From Macrobrachium rosenbergii (taxonomy: Eukaryota > Arthropoda > Malacostraca > Decapoda > Palaemonidae), in the NCBI RefSeq assembly GCF_040412425.1, contig NC_089749.1, positions 33,978,070-34,042,069 on the forward strand: 64,000 nt of DNA, in the 5' to 3' direction. Position 1 is the first letter of the stretch, and each line of letters opens with the position of its first letter. Below the pieces are notes generated by a model. The model had not been told where the DNA came from, made no database searches, and saw nothing but the letters and a program-made list of their open reading frames with translations. The translations under genes were made by a program, and so were the position numbers. Positions 47,094 through 59,288 of the stretch are shown piece after piece.

Positions 47094-47658
47094 GGCTCCA
47101 GGAAATCAAGGCAGAAGAAATGGGGAGAATAAAACAAAGGTTCGCCAAGATCACGACAGACACAGTCAGACACCAACTAAAGAAAATGCCCAATGGAAAG
47201 GCCCAGGTCCTGATGAAGTCCATGGATACTGACTCAAAAACTTCAAGTACAAGTGAGAGGGAAGTGGAGTGGACAAAGGCTGAACTCCACAGCATAGACC
47301 AGAAAACTAAGAAACACATGACAATACACAAAGTACTACACCCAAGACCAAATACAGACAGACTGTACATAACACAAGAAAGGAAGGAGGGAGAAATCTA
47401 CTAAGCAAAGAGGACTGCATCAACATCAAGAGCAGAGCACTGGGGCACTATCTGAAAACCAGTGAAGATGAGGGGCTAAGGAGTGCATGGGAAGAAGGAC
47501 TGATAAAAGTAGACGAAGACCCAGAAATATACAGAGACAGGAGAATGAAAAACAGAACAGAGGAATGACACAGCAAACCAATGCACGGACAGTACATAGA
47601 ACAGACTAAAGAACTGGCCAGCAACGAAGCATGACAATGGCTACAGAGGGGAGAACCC
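47094..47658 (+). pseudogene. LINE D copy, 5' part (unit 2)
   Basis: Counterpart of 38,332-38,896, nearly identical. It lacks the first 110 bases because the duplication junction lies inside the element. Interrupted by LINE E at 47,659. Confidence 0.8.
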
Positions 47659-50600
47659 TTACCTTACCTTACAGACCTTACAATTCGTTCGGGTTGCCCC
47701 AGGTCCCTCAGTGTGAGGCACCTTTGATGTCTACCAGAGAGTTGCTAACGCATCTTCCGGTATATTTTGCATCTTCCAGTCTTGGATGGTCTGGGATGCA
47801 TCTTAGATATTTGTCTAGCTTATTCTTAAACACATCTACGCTCACTCCTATGTTCCTCAGATGAGCTGGAGCGCACTGAATAGACGCTGCATTGAGCCGA
47901 TGCTGGTGCGGTGGATTAATGTCCTGTGTGCTTTCCTAATTTTCCTGGTATAGTTTTGGCACTATTAATCTACCTCTCTGCTTGCTCTTTTTGATAATTT
48001 TAGTTCCATGATGTTTTGGTAATTCCTTTCCATCTGTTTATGCTTGGAATTACCATGTAGCGTTCTCTTCTCCTTTAAGACTATATAAATTTAAGAATTG
48101 TAGTCTTTCCCAGTCAAGGTCCTTAACTTCTTCTATTCTAGCTGTAAATGACCTTTTGTACACTCTTCATTTGTGCAATATCCTTTTGTAGTGTGGGTAC
48201 CATATTATATTGCAATATTCAAGTGACTACGACGTGATGCTTTATAAAAGCATAATCATGTGTTCAGCTTTTCTGTTTTGAAGTGCCGAACAACATTCAT
48301 TTGCTTTGTAATTTTGCCAATAGAATTGCTATTTGATCACTGCATAATATATTCTATTCAACATCACACCGTTGTCTTTAACTGCTTCCTTGTTTGTGAT
48401 TGTCTCATTATTATCCTTATATGCATATAGCATTCTACTTTATCACCATAGTTCATTGATTCAAATTTATCAGAGTTAAATACCACCCCTATTTATTCCT
48501 GCCCATTTATATATTTTGTTTTGGTCTCTTTGTATGCAGTTCCTATCTTCATCACAAGCAATTTCTACTTATTCTTGTGTCATCTAAGTAAACTTACTAC
48601 TGAGTCCTTCACATTACTGTCTATGTCTGCAATCATAACACAGCAATGCAGCTAACACCGTACCTTGTGGTACACCGGATATTACCGTAGCTTCATCCGA
48701 TTTCTCATCGTTTGCAATCACTATCTGTTTTCTGTTTTGCAAAAATTCTTTTATCCATCTTCCTACTTTGTCAATGTTATAAGGTTTTCTTAATTTTTTT
48801 CGCTAATATATTACATCTACCTTGTCAAAAGCTTTGCAAAGTCTAGGTAAACTACATCTGTATCTTTTCATTTATCATATTTTTATATATAAAAAGCCAT
48901 GGTGGATTCAACAGTTGGGTTTGTGTACTTTTTCCTCCGGTACAAACCATGCTGGGTCCTATATTGAACAATCTATTTTCACATTGTTTCATTATATTTT
49001 TTTTCATTATTCTTTCATATACTTTCATAATATGAGATGTCAGACTCCACAGGCCTATACTACTTTTGCTCTAGTCTTCAACCACTTTTGAAAGTAGGGA
49101 GAATATATGCCAATTTATGCTCATCATAAATCTTGCCTGTATCTATACTTTGTCTTAATAATATTGCTAGCGGCTTCGCGATTGAATGAACCACTTTTTA
49201 ACAATATGGCAGGTACTCCATCTCCGTCCTGCTGCTGATCCATTTTAATTTCATTAATAGCCTGTACAATATCGGCTTCTGTAATATCTATATCTGATAA
49301 GCATTCAGTATTTTCATCTCTTATTTCTGTATCATTATCTTCATTGTCAATTCTAGGTGTAAATTCACTTATATTTTCTGCTACTATGTTACATATTTTT
49401 TTCATTCGTTAATCGCCTTCAATTCTTAGAGGGCCTATTTCTACTCATATTTTATTCATCTTTTTTGCATTTGAATAAAAATTTTAGGTTTTGCTTGATA
49501 TTTGTAGTGTCATTTCTTCAGGTTCCATTTTTCATTTTCGATTGTATAATCTTTGTTCTGCATTTTCTATCTTACTTTTAGTTCCATCACTTTCCATGCA
49601 TTCTTTTCTTTTGCAAGAGCTTTTTTCCACTTTCTAATTTTCTGGAACAAGATCCTTCTGTCTCTTGGAATTCGTGACTGATGTTTACTTTTTTCCTTCG
49701 GTATATATTTTTCCACTATTTCCTCTAATATTTTATATAATATATCATTATTTACCTGCATATCATCACTTACAAATATGTTTTCCTATCTTTGTTTAAT
49801 TCTTATTTATTTTGACCAATTTATATTCTTACTATAGAAATTGTATTTTCCATATCCTTCCCATTTCTTCGCTCTTCTGTTTTCATGTTCTGGAACAGAC
49901 TGTTAGTTCTACATTATGGCCTAAATAATTGCATATATACTATTATTTCTTTAACATAGTTCACCCTTATCCACAAATACCAGGTCTAAAATATTATCCT
50001 TTCTTGTTGGTAGGTGATTTATTTGTTGTCGTTATGTCTAGTAGCATATCTAGCAGTTTTCAAATTGCTCTTATCTTCTGCACTATTGTTCTTTTTTATA
50101 ATATGGTATAAATACAACCACAGTCTCCTATCTGTTCTTTCCATTCTACAAAAGAAAGTAAAGTCTCCGGTTGGGATATAGTCCAGTCCTAGGATTTTCA
50201 CTATTTCATCCAATTTTTCAATTATTATGTCAAACTCTTTAGTATTAGGGAGCTCCGGTATATTACAATGTTCACTAATTTTTCAGATTCAAACACATTA
50301 TTAATTCACATTCTGTGTTACTATATTTCACAGATTTTTCCTGATTGGCATCTCTCCCATATACGCGTTCCCCTTGATTTCTATTTTTTCTATCTGATCT
50401 ATAAGTTTGAACTATCTGGTCAATACACACAGTCTCTTGGGAATACCAGGTTTCACTTATATTCAATATTTCTATTTTTCATTTGGGTTAGTTCTTCTAA
50501 GAACTTTATCTTTCTTTTGAGTTACCAAACTAAAACCCCATGCTCATCACTATGATGGTTTGCGACATTCCATTCAATATGGGTAATAATAAGGATTTTC

Positions 50601-51428
50601 CCATGTCTCTTTCCTGTTCTGATATGTTGATTCCTTTTCATTTCCAGAAATTCGTACACAAAAATCCAACTTTTCCATTATATTTGATCTTTCCAGCTTC
50701 ATATTTATTCACTTTGGTGCATAAACTCGCATTTATTCCATATCTGCACCATCCCCAGCGCATCATAGACATTGCTTGTTCCTTGTGCTATATCTAGTGC
50801 TGGGATGGCTCATATCGTGGTGTTGACATCTCATAATGTGTTGTTGGCTTGCTTTTTGCCTTCACTGTACATGATCTTTGTTCTTTTCTTTATTTGTTTC
50901 ATTTTTACCTTGGTTTTTTGTATGTATTTGATTTTGATTTTGGTTTTTCATGGCTACAGGATGCATGTACCTACATTTCTTATTAAACCTACATCCATTT
51001 CCTTCTTTCCAGTTTCTACATATTTTTGGATGTAGATCGCTGCATTCCTCTTTCATAGCCATCTAGATATGCACATTTGCCATAGATTCTATAATTGTGA
51101 TATATCTTGGGATGTTTGTAATAACATCTTTCACCAAACCTGCAATTCCTCTCTTTTCAAAAAGGGTGCATACTGTGTCTTTTCTTTCTTTTTTTTTCTT
51201 GTTCTTCCCATCAGTATGAGATCCGGGGTACAACTCTCTTTGGGATTTTATTTTTGATTTATCATGTCATAATTTATTTCTTCATATGTATGTTAGCTGT
51301 ATTGCCTCATATGTAGAATCTATGAGTTTCTCTGCATCCATACTATTATCCTGTTCTTTGTTTTCATTAATCTTTTCTCTCTCTTCAGTCTTATTTTCTT
51401 CTTTTCTATTTTCCTCTTCTTCAAACAG
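47659..51428 (-). mobile_element. LINE E, CR1/L2-like (unit 2), heavily frameshifted
   Basis: Counterpart of 38,897-42,755 with the same insertion point. Endonuclease, reverse transcriptase (motifs near 48,830 and 48,560) and CCCH ORF1 (50,862-51,170) are recognisable, but frames are shorter than in unit 1. Finger 3 is intact here (CRNWKEGNGCRFNKKCRYMH near 50,995). Confidence 0.8.
50862..51175 (-). pseudogene. LINE E ORF1 with tandem CCCH zinc fingers (unit 2)
   Basis: Finger 3 is intact (C-x8-C-x5-C-x3-H) and preceded by EECSDLHPKIC from finger 2. Finger 1 near 51,160 is disturbed by an indel. The downstream tail is Asn/Gln/Lys-rich (KNQNQNQIHTKNQGKNETNK). Confidence 0.7.
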
Positions 51429-52165
51429 AAGCAAACAGAAGGAATGCTAACAGTAGCGCAAGATCAAGCCCTAAGAACCAGATATGTCCAAAGAACAATA
51501 GATGGAAATAACTTCTCACCCATATGCAGGAAGTGCAACAAGAAAGACGAGAGCACAAATCACATAGCAAGTGAATGTCCGGCACTTGCACAGAACCAGT
51601 ACAAAAAGAGCCATGGATTCCGTAGCAAAAGCCCTCCACTGCAGCCTGTGCAAGAAACACCAGCTAGCTTGCAGTAATAAGTGGTATGAACACCAACCTG
51701 AGGGAGTGATAGAAAACAATCAGGCAAAGCTCCTCTGGGATTATGGTATCAGAACAGATAGGGTGTTGTGCCAATAGACCAAACTTGATGCTAATTGACA
51801 AAATCAAGAAGAAAGTATCACTCACTGATGTCGCAATACCATGGGACACCAGAGTAGAAGAGAAAGAAAGAGAAAAAATTGATAAGTATCAAGACCTGAA
51901 AAATAGAAATAAGAAGGATATGGGATATGCCAGTGGAAATTGTACCCATAATCATAGGAACACTAGACACAATCCCAAGATCCCTGAAAAGGAACCTGGA
52001 AAAACTAGATGCCGAAGTTGCTCCAAGACTCGCACAGAAGAGTGTCCTGTTAGAAACAGCACACAGTGAAAACAGTGATGGACTCCTAAGGAGGCAGGAT
52101 GCAACCCAGATCCCCACACTATAAATACCAGCCAGTCGAGTAGGATGACTGACATAGACAAAAAA
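51429..52165 (+). pseudogene. LINE D copy, 3' part (unit 2)
   Basis: Essentially identical to 42,756-43,490, including the same frame breaks. It holds the CCHC motif and the restriction-like endonuclease. Confidence 0.8.
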
Positions 52166-52181
52166 GATAATAATAATAATA

Positions 52182-52218
<37 letters not shown>

Positions 52219-52222
52219 TAAT

Positions 52223-52261
<39 letters not shown>

Positions 52262-52262
52262 T
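52166..52262. repeat. (AAT)n tail of LINE D (unit 2)
   Basis: About 30 units, with irregular interruptions near 52,213 and 52,224 that unit 1 lacks. Confidence 0.9.
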
Positions 52263-52386
52263 AAGGACGAATTTGCTAGATACACGCCCTTCCTAGGATA
52301 CTTCTTTCACCTGTTTCTGAATTATATGTTCTTCCACCAACTTTCTGTTCATTCTTTCTACTTGCCCAATCTACCTAAAAACACTA

Positions 52387-52387
<1 letters not shown>

Positions 52388-52456
<69 letters not shown>

Positions 52457-52464
52457 TATATATT
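52388..52464. repeat. (TA)n microsatellite (unit 2)
   Basis: Counterpart of 43,719-43,791, followed by the imperfect palindrome at 52,467-52,532. Confidence 0.95.
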
Positions 52465-52532
52465 GAATAGGGTTTATAGAATACGAACCACTCACCATAT
52501 TGATTGAGTGGTTCAAGTGTTATGGGCCCTGT

Positions 52533-53752
52533 TCAGTTTTGCTATTCTGATATTAACATAACCTGTTTTGTTTTAGTGTTGGATGACTAACGTAATTAAT
52601 TTTCTTTTGCTTAGTCTCTGATGTCAGAAATTAATGTAACTTTTGTAAAATCTTTTTACTTATGTTCACTTTTGGTTTCCACTTTATTATTTAGTAACCT
52701 CGTTTAGGAGGTGGTTTGCTGTTAACCATCTTTGGACTCTCCCATCCGTTTTTATGTTTTTCTTCTGTTTTCATATTTGCGAGAGTGTGTGGGGATGTTC
52801 AGCAGTTACTGTTTGGCAGTGTGCGTTTTCTTCGATGACGGGGCATCCGAAGGACTTTTAATATTTGTGCGGCCTCCCGACACAAGGGTTCTTGGACGTC
52901 GTAGGCATTATTGGCAGTATCTGCAGCTTCTTTGACTCCCAGAAGGGAAAGAGAGCGAGACTTAGCATCTTGCCTGTTTGGTTTTGTGTGGAGACGTACC
53001 GCCCAGATGTCTGGTCTTCGTCAGTGGTCATAAGACAATCATTTTTTGTATGCCGTTGCACTGCTTTTTGCCTTGCTGTTCCAATGTATCCTGAGGTCGC
53101 CACCAGCGCTTCAGGCGAAAGGCTGTGCTTCACCATTAGCATGACATCCCCGTGATAAACATTGCTGAGGACTTTGCCGACGTGCGTCAGTCCAGAGAGA
53201 GCGGACCCTACGTGTGACCCATAGGATTTTCAGGATTGTTTCATTGCTGGCTCTGCATTTATCAATATATCGATTTATTGATCTCCAGTCAACATTATTT
53301 ACTTATTAGTAACTGCAGTTGTTGCGATGAAAGTGTATTTTATCTGTTGTTAGGTTTAGTGAATTATTGTATTTAGCTACGTTTAAGGATTCTTTCTCAG
53401 TACCCTTCTGTCGTGCGTTTATGATCATTTTTCGCCATAGTATGTTTGTGTCTTCCTCTAATTCTCTCCTATAGCTTTCTCCTCCTCTTGGCAATGATTA
53501 AGTTAATCTAGGGAGATTGTGTTTATTACTTGTAAGGTGTGTGGTCCTTCCTTTCAGGTGATTATATAATTAAGGTGGTACTCTAATGGTGTATAAATAT
53601 ATTTGTTATTCATGGTTTTATACACTGTTTATTTTGCCCTTCCTATTTGTGTTTTGAGTTTCATTTCGCTGTTCCAAGGCTATTACTCCATTTTAATAGG
53701 AGTAGACAGTTTTATGTGGATCTTTAGAAAGAACTAGTAACGAATTGTTACA

Positions 53753-53756
<4 letters not shown>
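52533..53756. other. Unassigned segment (unit 2)
   Basis: Counterpart of 43,862-45,098. No recognised domain. Confidence 0.4.

Positions 53757-53830
<74 letters not shown>
53757..53830. repeat. (TA)n microsatellite at the Penelope-like element 3' end (unit 2)
   Basis: About 37 units abutting TTACTAAAAGGACCTC. Confidence 0.95.
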
Positions 53831-53832
<2 letters not shown>

Positions 53833-55080
53833 CTAAAAGGACCTCATTCAAACTACGGTATCTAATGGAGTTTTATTCAAAAAGTTACAAGCTTTCTGGA
53901 CAAACAAACGACATTATCAAGCATCCGTACAATGAGAAGACGTGTAGTCCGGCTGTATTTATATCTGTGTGCTGGGTACTTTTATTGTCCTATAATCGCC
54001 TAGCCTTCCCAGTGACCTCCACCCCCTCTTGACCTTGGTCTTCTGATCCTTCCTAGTGACCGTTTTCCGTGCTTTACGTTTTTTCTTCGTTTCGTTACCG
54101 TGGAGTATACGATTTTTCTAGATATGCTGCCTCAAAGCCGTTTCCGGTGTTCCCTGCCATCGTGTTGTTGGCGCAAGTTATGGCTGTTCTTCACAACCAG
54201 TCTAGATGTTTTGTTGGTGTTCCTGTACAGAAAACTCATGTTTTCCTGGGGCCTATTCTATGATCATTTTCCCAACAGTGTTTGGCAAATCACTGACGTC
54301 TGATTATAATGCCTTATGCGTTCTGCAGATGTTGTTTGCTTGCCTTACATGATTTGCCAGTTTCGCCATAGTACCCTTCTTCACAGTCTAGACACGCGCT
54401 ACATAAACCCTCTAATCTCTTCTCTACCGACTTTTTTTGTTTCTAACTATTTTATTCCTAATGGTGTTTTTGTAGGCTGCCTCTATCAATTTGAAATTAT
54501 TTAGCTTCCTGTTGATGGGTACAGAGTTGTTGTCCGGGGACTGTAATTATTTTCTTCCTACCAAATGTTCCTTTCTATCCTTTCCTCTCCCCAAAGTAGT
54601 TTTTCCTTGCTTTGATATGCCCACTCCCACCAATACTAGGGTAGCCTAATCGCCTAAAACTCCTCAGGTAATCCAACTCTGTCTAAAAATTCGGGACTGC
54701 AACCTATAAGCCCTGATGCACAACTTGTCATTAATCCTATTTTTATTTCTTTCCTATGACTGGAGAATCCTATGTATGTATGAATTGGTGTGTGTCTTCT
54801 TCCTATGTACCTTGAATTTTAAATTCTCCCCACCCTCACCAGGGACATCCAAGAAAGGAATTCTCCCTCCTTCTCTTCTCTTCTAATGTAAACTTGATGT
54901 TCATTTAGTTTATTTATGTTTCTAAACTTATGTAGATCTTCCCTTTTCTCCCTTGTAAATGATCAAGATGTCATCCACGTATCTTACCCATTTTACGATA
55001 TTTAAGTTCCCTTTATTTACTTTGCCCACCTCTTCCTTTTCAAAGCAAGGAAAAACTACTTTGGGGAGAGGGAAAGGATA
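53831..55080 (-). pseudogene. Penelope-like element, minus copy (unit 2)
   Basis: Same layout as 45,181-46,483. Catalytic YVDD at 54,970-54,981. The endonuclease near 54,400-54,200 is broken by more indels. Confidence 0.8.
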
Positions 55081-55850
55081 GAAAAGGAACATTTGGTGAA
55101 AGAAAATAATACAGTCCCGGACACCTCTATTGCACCCATCAACAGGAAGCCAATAATTTCAAATTGATAGCAGCTACAAAACACCATTAGGGAATAAAAT
55201 AGTTAGAAACAAAAGTCGGTAGAGGGGAAGATTAGAGGGGGTTTATGGCAGCGTGTCTAGACTGTGAAGAAGGGTACTATATGAAACTGGCAAATCATGT
55301 AAAGAGCGAAGCAAACAACATCTGCAGAACATAAGGCATTATAATCAGACGTCGGCAGTTGCCAAACACTGTTGGGAAAATGATCACAGAATAGACTGGG
55401 AAAACATGAGTTTTCTGTACAGGAACACCAACAAAACATCTAGACTGGTTGTAGAGAACGCCTTCATAACTTGCGCCAACAACACGATGGCAGGGAACAC
55501 CGGAAACGGCTTTGAAGACAGCATATCTAGAAAATCGTATACCTACAGTAGCAAGGAAACGAAGAAAACGTAAGAAAGCACGAAAACGGTCACCATAGGA
55601 AGAAGGATCAGAGAAAGACCAAGGTCAAGAGGGGGGTGGAGGTCACAGCCAGGAAGAGCTAGGCGATTATAGGATTAATAAAAGTACCCACACACAGATA
55701 TAAATACAGCCGGACTACGCTGCCTTCTCATTGTACGGATATTTGATAATGTGGACTGCTGTCCAAGAGTTTAAAACTTTTTGAATAAAAACTCCATTGA
55801 TACCACATCCAGTTTGAATGAGGTCCTTTAGTAATTCTACTAATGCACAG
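55041..55850 (+). pseudogene. Penelope-like element, 5'-truncated inverted copy with intact 3' end (unit 2)
   Basis: Inverted repeat of 53,831-54,614 (this arm is 55,041-55,834). Unlike unit 1 it keeps the 3' terminal region: TTTGATAATGTGGACTGC, a TGGAC/GTCCA stem, and GAATGAGGTCCTTTAGTAA. A (TA)n tract begins about 40 bases later. Confidence 0.8.
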
Positions 55851-55872
55851 AACAATTGTAAAGTGAGATATG

Positions 55873-55876
<4 letters not shown>

Positions 55877-55954
<78 letters not shown>

Positions 55955-55961
55955 TAGTTAG

Positions 55962-56007
<46 letters not shown>
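55877..56007. repeat. Interrupted (TA)n microsatellite
   Basis: Two TA runs (55,877-55,951 and 55,963-56,007) separated by TAGATAGTTAGT. Confidence 0.95.
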
Positions 56008-56013
<6 letters not shown>

Positions 56014-56069
56014 CTCCAGACGTTCTACACAGGGCGCCGTCTCCCCACTCCAATTTAATTTTCTTTTTT

Positions 56070-56396
56070 TTAGTTAAGAACCGCATGGCCGATCAGATAT
56101 CAACACTCCAATCTGTCCCTTTGTTTTTGCCTGAAACAGATAATTGAGATGACACAGATAACAGGGGCCACGAAGATATTTTATGCCACTCCCTTAAGAG
56201 GATTAGCCCAACTAATCTTCTGAAACGGCCTTCCTAAAGGCAAATCAAGCTGCCCGAATTGTCTTACATCCGCAGGACCTGGGAAGCGCGCCCCCTCCCC
56301 CCCCCAAATCGCTGAACACCTAGCCGTGATTCATCCTTACACACTGGCCCTACCCCTGGCCGCGTGCCTTAAAAGGGAGAAGCAGTTAGCTAGTTA
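56070..56396 (+). other. Left part of a possible solo LTR split by the Harbinger element
   Basis: Contains a TTAAAAGGGAGA TATA-like box near 56,369. Its continuation at 61,192-61,930 ends shortly after an AATAAAG polyadenylation signal near 61,903. Promoter then polyA signal in about 1 kb with no coding content would suit an LTR. No TG...CA ends, target duplication or second LTR were confirmed. Confidence 0.3.
56394..56396. repeat. TTA target-site duplication, left
   Basis: TTA directly before the terminal inverted repeat, matching 61,192-61,194. PIF/Harbinger elements duplicate TWA. Confidence 0.85.
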
Positions 56397-56441
56397 TGCT
56401 AAGTTCACACATTCACGTATCAAGGCACGCATGCGCACGCA
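56397..56441. repeat. Harbinger terminal inverted repeat, left
   Basis: Pairs with 61,148-61,191. Confidence 0.9.
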
Positions 56442-56722
56442 CAGCCGGAATTAGTGAAACTTATGATACGCCGAAAAATAGGCCCCGCCAACTGGATACG
56501 TGTCACGGACGATGTGCGTGATGCATGCGTATTATAGTGCGCGCCGCAATGGGCACTGCGTAAGGGTGACGTGACGCTGACGAACAAGCGGCGCGCAGGC
56601 AGAAGTAGTGCGTGGCAGAGCACGTAACACCAACGTCGTATACCAGTATGTAGTTACGTTCTGCGTAACTGAGTTACGCAAACGTCACGTTGGCCCCACG
56701 TACTGCGGGGTTAAACCCCAGC

Positions 56723-56761
56723 TATATAAAGGCCGGCAGCTGCACATGTGAGCTAGTCAGT
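56723..56761 (+). promoter_or_regulatory. Core promoter of the transposase gene
   Basis: TATATAAA at 56,723-56,730 and an arthropod-type initiator TCAGT at 56,757-56,761. The distance from TATA to the initiator A is 36 bases, a little longer than the usual 30-31. Confidence 0.6.
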
Positions 56762-56810
56762 GCCGTAATACCACAGCGACAAGACATACTACCAACGTGC
56801 TGAAGCAACA

Positions 56811-58130
56811 TGGACAACATAGCTGAAATGCGTCAACTCATAGCTATAGCACGACGGATAGACCAGAATTGTTGCCACTTGTCATTGAGTATGTGCACGT
56901 CATGTTATTGCTGGAGCTTGTAATGATTGCTGCAAAGCACTTAGGGCAGAAAAAAAAAGGCGCCCAAGGAGGGTGTGGGCGTGGCCGTACCTGCAGAAAA
57001 GGATGGAGCAAGGTCATTATGACAATCTGAATGGCGGAGTTGTCAACCGAAGCCCCAGAGCTGTACAGAAATTTTACCCGGATTGACAAGGACCTCTTCA
57101 ATGAAATTGTTGAACGGGTCACACCCCACATTCAGAAGAAAGTGACATTCTGGAGGAAACCCATTGAGCCAGGCCTACGTGTTGCTATCACTCTACGCTT
57201 CCTTGCTACAGGTGATTCATACAAGAGTCTGCAATATTCGTTCCGGGTAGCCCACAACACCATTAGTCTCATCGTACCAGAGACCTGCAGGGCCATTGTT
57301 GCTGCCTTCGGGGATGAGGAACTGCAGGTGCCACAAACACCTGAAGCGTGGCAGGAGGTTGCACGGGGTTTTGAGGAATGGTGGAACTTCCCGCACGTAA
57401 TTGGAGCTATAGATGGGAAGCACATTAGGCTCCGTAACCCTCCCAAGGGCGGTACGCATTACTTCAACTACAAGAAGTTCTACTCCATGGTATTACTTGC
57501 AGTTGCTGATGCTTCATACAAGTTCCTGTACGTTGACGTGGGAGCCATTGGGTCAGAGTCAGACGGTGGTGTATTTGCCCAGACCCGACTGGCAGAAATG
57601 CTGTTGCAAGAGGAAGCAAATCTTCCCCAACCGGATGCCCTGCCAGGTCAACCTAATGGATCTCCTGTGCCCTATTTCCTAGTTGGCGATGATGCCTTCC
57701 CTGAGGAATTACCTTATGAAGCCCTACCCCAAAAGAGGACTTAGCAAGGAGGAACGGATTTACAACTACAGGTTAAGTAGGGCACGCAGGACGGTGGAGA
57801 ACTCCTTTGAGATTCTAGCAAACAGATTCCGAGTATTCCACACTGCAATATGCTTGAAGCCTGACCATATAGAGCCATTAGTGATGTCCGCATGTGTTCT
57901 GCACAATATGATCATAAGAAGAAATGCACGAAGACAAGAAGGAGATCAGGAGCACCCTGTCACACATGCTGTCATCCCTGGTAGCTGGAGGAGTGACCTG
58001 TCCTAGGAGCAGCCCTTCCAACTGTGACCGGCAACACTGCAACGAGGATGCAAAGGAACAGCGTAACTTGCTGAAGGAATACTTTTCATCGGCTGAAGGC
58101 TCCGTGCACTGGCAGGAGAACATGATTTAG
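56811..58130 (+). pseudogene. PIF/Harbinger transposase (DDE), frameshifted
   Basis: Cuts and joins transposon ends through a DDE nuclease. The first ATG after the promoter is at 56,811 (MDNIAEMRQLIAIARR). A basic segment follows, EKKRRPRRVWAWPYLQKR near 56,955. The main frame 57,031-57,744 has LRVAITLRFLATGDSYKSLQ, the first catalytic Asp in HVIGAIDGKHIRL near 57,400, and GAIGSESDGGVF (second Asp) near 57,545. The Glu lies in ENSFEILANRFRVF near 57,800 in another frame. The C-terminus AKEQRNLLKEYFSS...HWQENM ends at 58,130 in a third frame. Apparent single-base shifts lie near 57,029, 57,705 (a C run) and 57,995, with one more before 56,890. All three catalytic residues are present, so the damage is recent or due to sequencing. 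Confidence 0.88.
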
Positions 58131-59288
58131 CTCTCATGCATACCTGATTGTTGTAATTACTTAAATGTCTGTTCCTGCATATATTTTGGACTTATTTAAA
58201 ATTCAATAATGTATCAATTCAGGATTATTTTGCCCTGTGCATTTGTGTACTTTTGTTTGTTTTAGTTGATTTAATAAAAGATATTGCTCAAATCTATGAT
58301 ATATTACTCTCATCAATACTTGGTAATTGGGAAGACGATAGAGTGACTTTGCAAATTTATGTTTAATCAATATGAAACAAACATACATATAAATAAAAGA
58401 AAGAAGATGTAGTTATTTTGCCCTTTTTTAATAATTTCTTAACATGGAATCTATGATATGATAATTCTATCATTTTTGAAAGTACCTTCTTAACATTGTT
58501 TCTATTCTGTTCCTGTATTTATTTTGGACTTATTTATAAATCAATAATGTATCAATTCAGGATTATTTTGCCCTGTGCATTTGTGTAGTTGATTTAATAA
58601 AAGATATTGTTCAAATCCATGATGTATTACTCTCATCAATACTTGGTAAATGGGAAGAGGATAGAGCGGGCCATGACATTGCAAATGCATGTTTAATAAA
58701 TATGAAACAAACATATATATAAATAAAAGAAAGAAGATGTAGTTATTTTGCCCTTTTAATAATTTTTAACATGGAATCTATTCTGATATGATAATTCTAT
58801 CATTTTTGAAAGTACCTTCTCTTAACATTGTTTCTATTCTGATATGATAATTCTATCATTTTTGAAAGTACCTTCTCTTAACATTGTTTTTATTCTGAGG
58901 TGATAATTCTATGTTCTTGAAAGTACCTGCTCTTAGCATTTACATTGTTGATATTCTGATATGCAAATTCTATCTTTTGAAACTACCTTCTCCCCTGATA
59001 TTTGTGACATTTTATATGACTTGCTAATATTTGGCCTGTTGTCATTTTGCTTCTGTGCACATATGTTACATAAAGTATTTTGAACTTATTTCAAAGTCAA
59101 TAATGAAATGTTAGTGTATTCGGGTTCATTTTGCCTTCTTTATTTGTGTACTTGTATTATAGCTACTTCATTGAATACATGATATTTGAGCAGAGGATAG
59201 AGCTAGACATGATATTGCAAAATATATTTAATATAAAATAGAAACATACACATACATAAAAGCAAAAGGAAAAACAACAGTATATACA
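58131..59288. repeat. Tandem repeats between the two Harbinger genes
   Basis: A segment of about 240 bases occurs twice (58,190-58,428 and 58,528-58,757), with a partial third copy near 59,085. A unit of about 55 bases, GATATGATAATTCTATCATT followed by TTTGAAAGTACCTTCTCTTA, occurs about five times between 58,452 and 58,990. Possible polyadenylation signals AATAAAAG at 58,273 and later would serve the transposase gene. Confidence 0.75.

Larger units (their letters stand above)
47094..55684. repeat. Tandem duplication, unit 2 (about 8.6 kb)
   Basis: Direct repeat of 38,332-47,093. Some stretches are virtually identical (47,094-47,850, 51,290-52,180, 52,690-52,980). Others, such as 47,860-51,200, differ mainly by dispersed 1-3 base indels. 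Confidence 0.9.

Noticed and set aside
57132..57459. Minus-strand frames of 80-104 codons
   Set aside because: Shadows of the Harbinger transposase on the plus strand.
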